A stretch of DNA of 64,000 nucleotides from Turbatrix aceti (Eukaryota > Nematoda > Chromadorea > Rhabditida > Panagrolaimidae), in assembly GCA_963969345.1 (NCBI GenBank), contig OZ017768.1:4054718-4118717 (forward strand), written 5' to 3'. Position 1 is the first letter of the stretch. Each line of letters opens with the position of its first letter. Shown here in pieces: positions 60,101-64,000 of the stretch. The position numbers and the translations under genes were made by a program. The notes under the pieces were generated by a model. The model had not been told where the DNA came from, ran no database searches, and worked only from the letters and a program-made list of their open reading frames with translations.

Positions 60101-63100
60101 AAAGCGACCTCTTGGCTTGGTCTGTCGGGTGCCGGAAAGTGAGTTCTGCGCGACTTCTGGGTCCTGGATGGAAATAAATCGGACGTCGGTCACTTGAACG
60201 CCCAATACGCGAGCCAAAAGTTCGTGGAACCGTTTTGCGTGGCCCCGAACAAAGGCTTTCGCATCGACGCCCTTCAGACGGAGAGAAATCGCGTGATCGA
60301 GAGCGTCCTGGTCGATGTTGGCTACGTCGACGTCGACCCGCGTGAATTCCGTGAATTTGCCATCGGTGACGGAAACGTTGATGCGATGCAGACCAGGCAG
60401 GAGATCCGGCAGAGCAGAAAGCACTCCGGTTTCAGGATCGATGGAAAACTTGCTTCGCGCCGAGACAAAACTCCGGCCTCGAGAATCGTCATCATCGATG
60501 ATAGCAAATCTGAGAACATCGCCGGCGTCTTTGTCAGAAGCCCGAACTCTGCCAATCTTGCTGCCCAGAAATTCTCCGTGCAGGGTATTAAGCGTGACCA
60601 ATAACGGCTGGATTTCAGGAGGATGCGTAGACTGCCTGGTCACCTGGATGTCGAGGGAGCAGGTTGTTTTGAGTCCCTTCGCGTCAAACGCCGTGGCAGA
60701 AAGCGCGTAGGTCGGTTTTGTAGCGTGCGAGAGCCTTTGAATCACAATGAGCCTCATATCTGCGTCGAAAGCGAAGGCCGCGGCGCCGTCACCGGTGATC
60801 TCGACCCGGAATGGTCCAGCGTTGCCTTCGCCGTCCGCGTCGCTAAGGCCGGCGGTCAGAACAGCGTGGCCAGGGGCGACGTCCTCCTGAACAACAGCCT
60901 TCATCGCGCATTCGCCGAAAAGAGGAGCGTTGTCGTTGACGTCGGTGACGGTAACAGAGAGAAGTGTGTCGTCGCTGAGCGGGGGTAATCCACCGTCTGC
61001 GGCTTTCACATTTGCGCGGAGCAGGCTCTTGTTCTCGTAATCCACAGCCCGCGCAAGAAGTACCGTGCCAGAATCGTCGACATCGAAGTAGCTCGCGTCT
61101 TCGCCGCTCAAAACGAAGGATACTTTGCCAAAATGTTCGCTGTCTGCATCGACGACTTTCAGATGGGCGATTTTGGAGCCGACAGACGTGTCTTCTGGGA
61201 TGGTCGCTTCGTAGAGCGTCTTGTCGAAGCGTGGCGCGTTGTCGTTGACGTCCAACACTTCAACGTCGACTGTTGTAGTGGCAATAAGCGGAGGTTGGCC
61301 ATTGTCGGTGGCCTGTACGTCAACAGAGAAGGTTTTGAGCTTTTCAAAATCCAGGCTGGTAGCCAGAGTCAAAACGCCGGATTCAGGATTGAGTTTTACA
61401 AAATCGTTGAATTGCGAACCGGAAACCAGTGAATAAGTGACCCGGTCACCAGCATCAGGATCGATAGCCTTGACACGAGCCAGTTCGTAGCCGATAACTT
61501 CGTCTTCAAGCACCTTCAGTCGGTAGGATGACTTTCTCAAAGGCCGGTGGATTGTCATTGACGTCTTCGACCACGACGATAAGTTTCGTTTCGCCGGTTA
61601 AACCCGCGCCATCCGTAGCACGGATTTTCAAAACATGTTCGGATTTTGATTCCTTGTCGAGAGACGCGATGGCAACAACGGCGCCTGTCTTTGGCTCGAT
61701 GGAGAACAGTTTAGCGTCGTCTGCTGCCAAATTAGGTAGTGAATATGTCAGACGGCCAAAATCGCCGAAATCAGGATCAATAGCCTCCAGCTGAACAATA
61801 AAGTGCGCTAGATCTGAGCTCGCAGGGGTGTTTTCCTTCACTTCAACCTTGAATTCTGATTTCTCAAAGCGCGGAGCGTGGGCGTTGGTTGGAACGACGG
61901 TGACGTTGAGCACGGTGACGCAAGACGAGAATCCCGGCCTGTGAGCCCTGACCGGAACGGTATATCTTGGACTGACGGTGCCATAACCGTCCAAGACGAC
62001 AACCTGATTTTTGTCATCCACTTTGAACGGCAGTTGTTCGGCGTCCAGGAGGTGGTAGAAAATAGGAGCGTGCTTCTTCGAAGGGAATCGCTTGATCGGA
62101 GAACCGGCTGTCAGGTTGCCAAAGATGTTGATCTCTTCCGTCTTCGTCTGGCACTCATCTGTGCCACCTGGCTTCCCCTTGTTTTTCTCGACAACGAGTT
62201 TGACATCTGCGTAGGTGGAAAACGCGCCGTCAAAGGCCACAAGTTGGAAGTCAACTGAATCGCTGGTGAAAACAGCGTCTCGCACGGCTTCGACACGTGA
62301 TCGGTTAACAACGGTCCACAGACCGTCGCCGGAAGAATCGATGACAAAAACTTGGGCGTTGTTGGTCAAATCAGCGTCGACGATCGTGAATTTCAGCACT
62401 ACGGCGCCTTTTTTGACGTCGCGGGAGATTTTGGATTCATAGCGTTCGAGGTCAAAGACAGGTGGATTGTCATTGACGTCTTCGATAATCACCTGCACCG
62501 GCATTGAGTTGTTCTGCCCGGCGTCATCAGACACGACAACTGTCAGCGCGTGGGTTGACTGCACTTCCCGGTCAAGAGGCTTGGCTACAGACAACCAACC
62601 GTACTCCCGGTCAATGGAAAAGTATGCATCGGGAGATTCCAGGTAGTAGGCGAGGTGAGCGTTTCCACCTTCGTCTGAGTCAGTTGCAACAAAAGTTGCA
62701 ATGACGGTTCCTGGCAAGGCGTCTTCCGTTGTTGTGATCCTGAAAAACAATCCAACGTCAAAAAAATTCAAAAAACATTAAAAAGACAACTTACTTGTCG
62801 TAAACAGTCGAAAACACCGGCGCATTGTCGTTGACGTCCATGATGACGATGCTGACGAGGGCAAATGACCGTAACTTTTCGTCTTTCGCCGTCAAGGCAA
62901 GTTCCACGACAAAATGGTATTTCGCGTGGGCCTCCCTGTCCAGCTGCTGCGTTAGCGCGATCTTTCCGTTCTTCTTGTCGAGACTAAACGGCAGCCCGGT
63001 GGTGTTGCTGACAACCGCAAAGGTCGGCGCATTTCGGGATGATCTTCCATGGGACAAAGCCGATTCGTGGGCCGACGTCGCCTGCAGTTGACCGACAACT

Positions 63101-64000
63101 TTTCCAATCGGTGCGTTTTCGGAAACCGCGAAGAGGTAGTGAAGCCTCGTAGGCTGTGGCACGAGAACCAGAGGATCCACAATGCTGACCGTCACCGGAA
63201 CATCGACAAAATGCGGTGGATTCGCCGAATCAGAAGCCCGGATGCCGAATGAGATGACAGAAGGTGTTTTGAGTTCAGACAAGGGATGTTTGACCGCGAT
63301 GTAGCCAGATGCAGGGTCCACTTCAAAATACTTAGCCGCGTTGCCAGTACCGCCGGAAGAAACCAGGCTGTACTCAACGACATCGTTGGCATCGTCATCG
63401 ATAGCAAGCACCATTGAGAGACTCTCGCCGGGTTGAGTCGCGGAAGAAACGGTGACTGAGTATCCGTTGTCGGGAGCCATGAATCGCGGCCAGGCGTCGT
63501 TGTCATCGCGGATGGATACTTTCAGGTGGGCAAAGGCTTTCCTTCCTGCGCGATCTGTCACCTGGACAGGTAGTTCCACGCCGTGGCGGAGGCTCTGGCT
63601 GACAACGACTCGTCCGGTAGATTCGTCGACTGCCACAGGAACGCTTTTCGTGACCGAACCCGCGACGGCAAATGTCAGGGGCGGTTGTCCGCCGCGCGCT
63701 GAGAGCACGACAACGGCAGTTCGGTTGGACGCTCCGTGGTGGGGGTCGATGAAGGCCGCGTAGACGGGCTGGTCGAAATGCAGGGGCTCAGAGGGCGAAA
63801 ACTGTGCTCCGGTATCGACAATGGCAACTGTAGCTTCGGTGAAAACGGTAAAAACGCCGTCGCTGACAGAGATGTTCAGTTTCTTCGATCCGTCGTGCCG
63901 AGGATCAAAAGCAGCGGCTGCAGAGAGCACTCCCGTCTTGGGATCAATGCGGAAGAGCGTTTCATCACCGGAAGCGATACCGTAACGCAGGACCGCCTCC
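57109..64000 (-). CDS. Fat-like cadherin, 3' part, frame interrupted
   Basis: Large adhesion receptor in tissue and neuronal polarity, closest in layout to Fat-like cadherins (CDH-4 type in C. elegans). Visible exons: 62795-64000 (open at the window edge), 59681-62739, 57614-59588 and 57109-57263. From the N-terminal side come about nine cadherin-type repeats with DVNDNPP/DVNDNAP linkers, a membrane-proximal region (ISLRLKGVDAKAFVRGH), and an EGF (NMCSKDLCTKNEMC). A laminin-G domain follows (FGNGYLQLVVANSMESRLEL to GCIGKVSFDGF), then three EGFs (CLNGPCANGGQC, CEDKPCPNGIAC, CSTAPCGPFGTC) and a transmembrane helix (PEIIVLLAVLILGVFIALVV). The tail has SH3-type proline motifs (PAPPVPP, SAPPLPPRAG, QPPLPPRSEG) and ends VYDNPHTNDD...DGIE. 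The 3,059-nt exon has one base too many, breaking the frame near 61535. Confidence 0.9.
61506..61558 (-). other. Apparent +1 frameshift in the cadherin coding exon
   Basis: Upstream cadherin sequence reads in one frame to DVNDNPPAFEK and then hits a stop (61506-61508). Downstream sequence reads in another frame from SSYRLKVLEDEVIG. The two overlap by about 50 bp with no possible intron. Removing one base, for example within the TTTGAGAAAG stretch, would restore the expected junction of two cadherin repeats. An assembly or sequencing indel is the simplest cause. Confidence 0.8.

Overview
The window looks like nuclear DNA of a nematode. The reasons are two tandem nematode-type serpentine chemoreceptor genes, small secreted proteins with a CGCAPP-type N-terminus like that of nematode ground-like proteins, dense genes on both strands, and mostly 42-60 nt introns with TTTTCAG-type acceptors. 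I cannot name the species. Exon models were built by hand from ORFs, splice sites and phase. For every complete multi-exon model the summed coding length is a multiple of three.

Layout: 1-5.0 kb has no convincing gene. 5.1-8.2 kb (-) holds two tandem Srg-like receptors separated by a 457-bp inverted-repeat element. 9.3-11.3 kb (+) is a family-8 glycosyltransferase fused to a multi-pass membrane domain. 11.4-12.8 kb (-) is a disordered protein with three SUMO-interaction-like motifs. 13.5-28.2 kb (-) is one giant gene of about 40 exons and 4,006 residues. Its middle is built from 35 consecutive symmetric phase-1 exons encoding a degenerate TA/TG-S repeat, and I recognise no family. 28.4-31.5 kb (+) is the meiotic MutS homologue MSH4, divergent from the giant gene across 252 bp. 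31.7-34.7 kb (+) is a MATH/BTB-like protein whose last intron carries a 1-kb element with 27-bp terminal inverted repeats. 36.2-37.1 kb is a large foldback repeat. 37.3-47.2 kb (+) is a complete LGN/Pins/GPSM-type TPR plus four-GoLoco gene with long introns holding a foldback and several perfect hairpins. 48.4-51.2 kb (-) holds two cathepsin B paralogues. 52.0-56.5 kb holds three paralogous small secreted Gly/Pro-rich proteins. 57.1-64.0 kb (-) is the 3' part of a Fat-like cadherin, interrupted by an apparent one-base frameshift and running off the window.

Functional links are limited. MSH4 acts in meiotic crossing-over and shares a short intergenic region with the giant gene, so germline co-expression is possible but unproven. 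LGN-type proteins and Fat-like cadherins both act in cell polarity, but here they are only neighbours. The cathepsin B pair (one promoter with a GATA site and a TATA-like box) and the secreted Gly-rich trio look like local tandem expansions. The best candidate for an undescribed system is the giant repeat gene: every internal exon can be skipped or duplicated without changing frame, and near-identical copies including introns indicate recent expansion.
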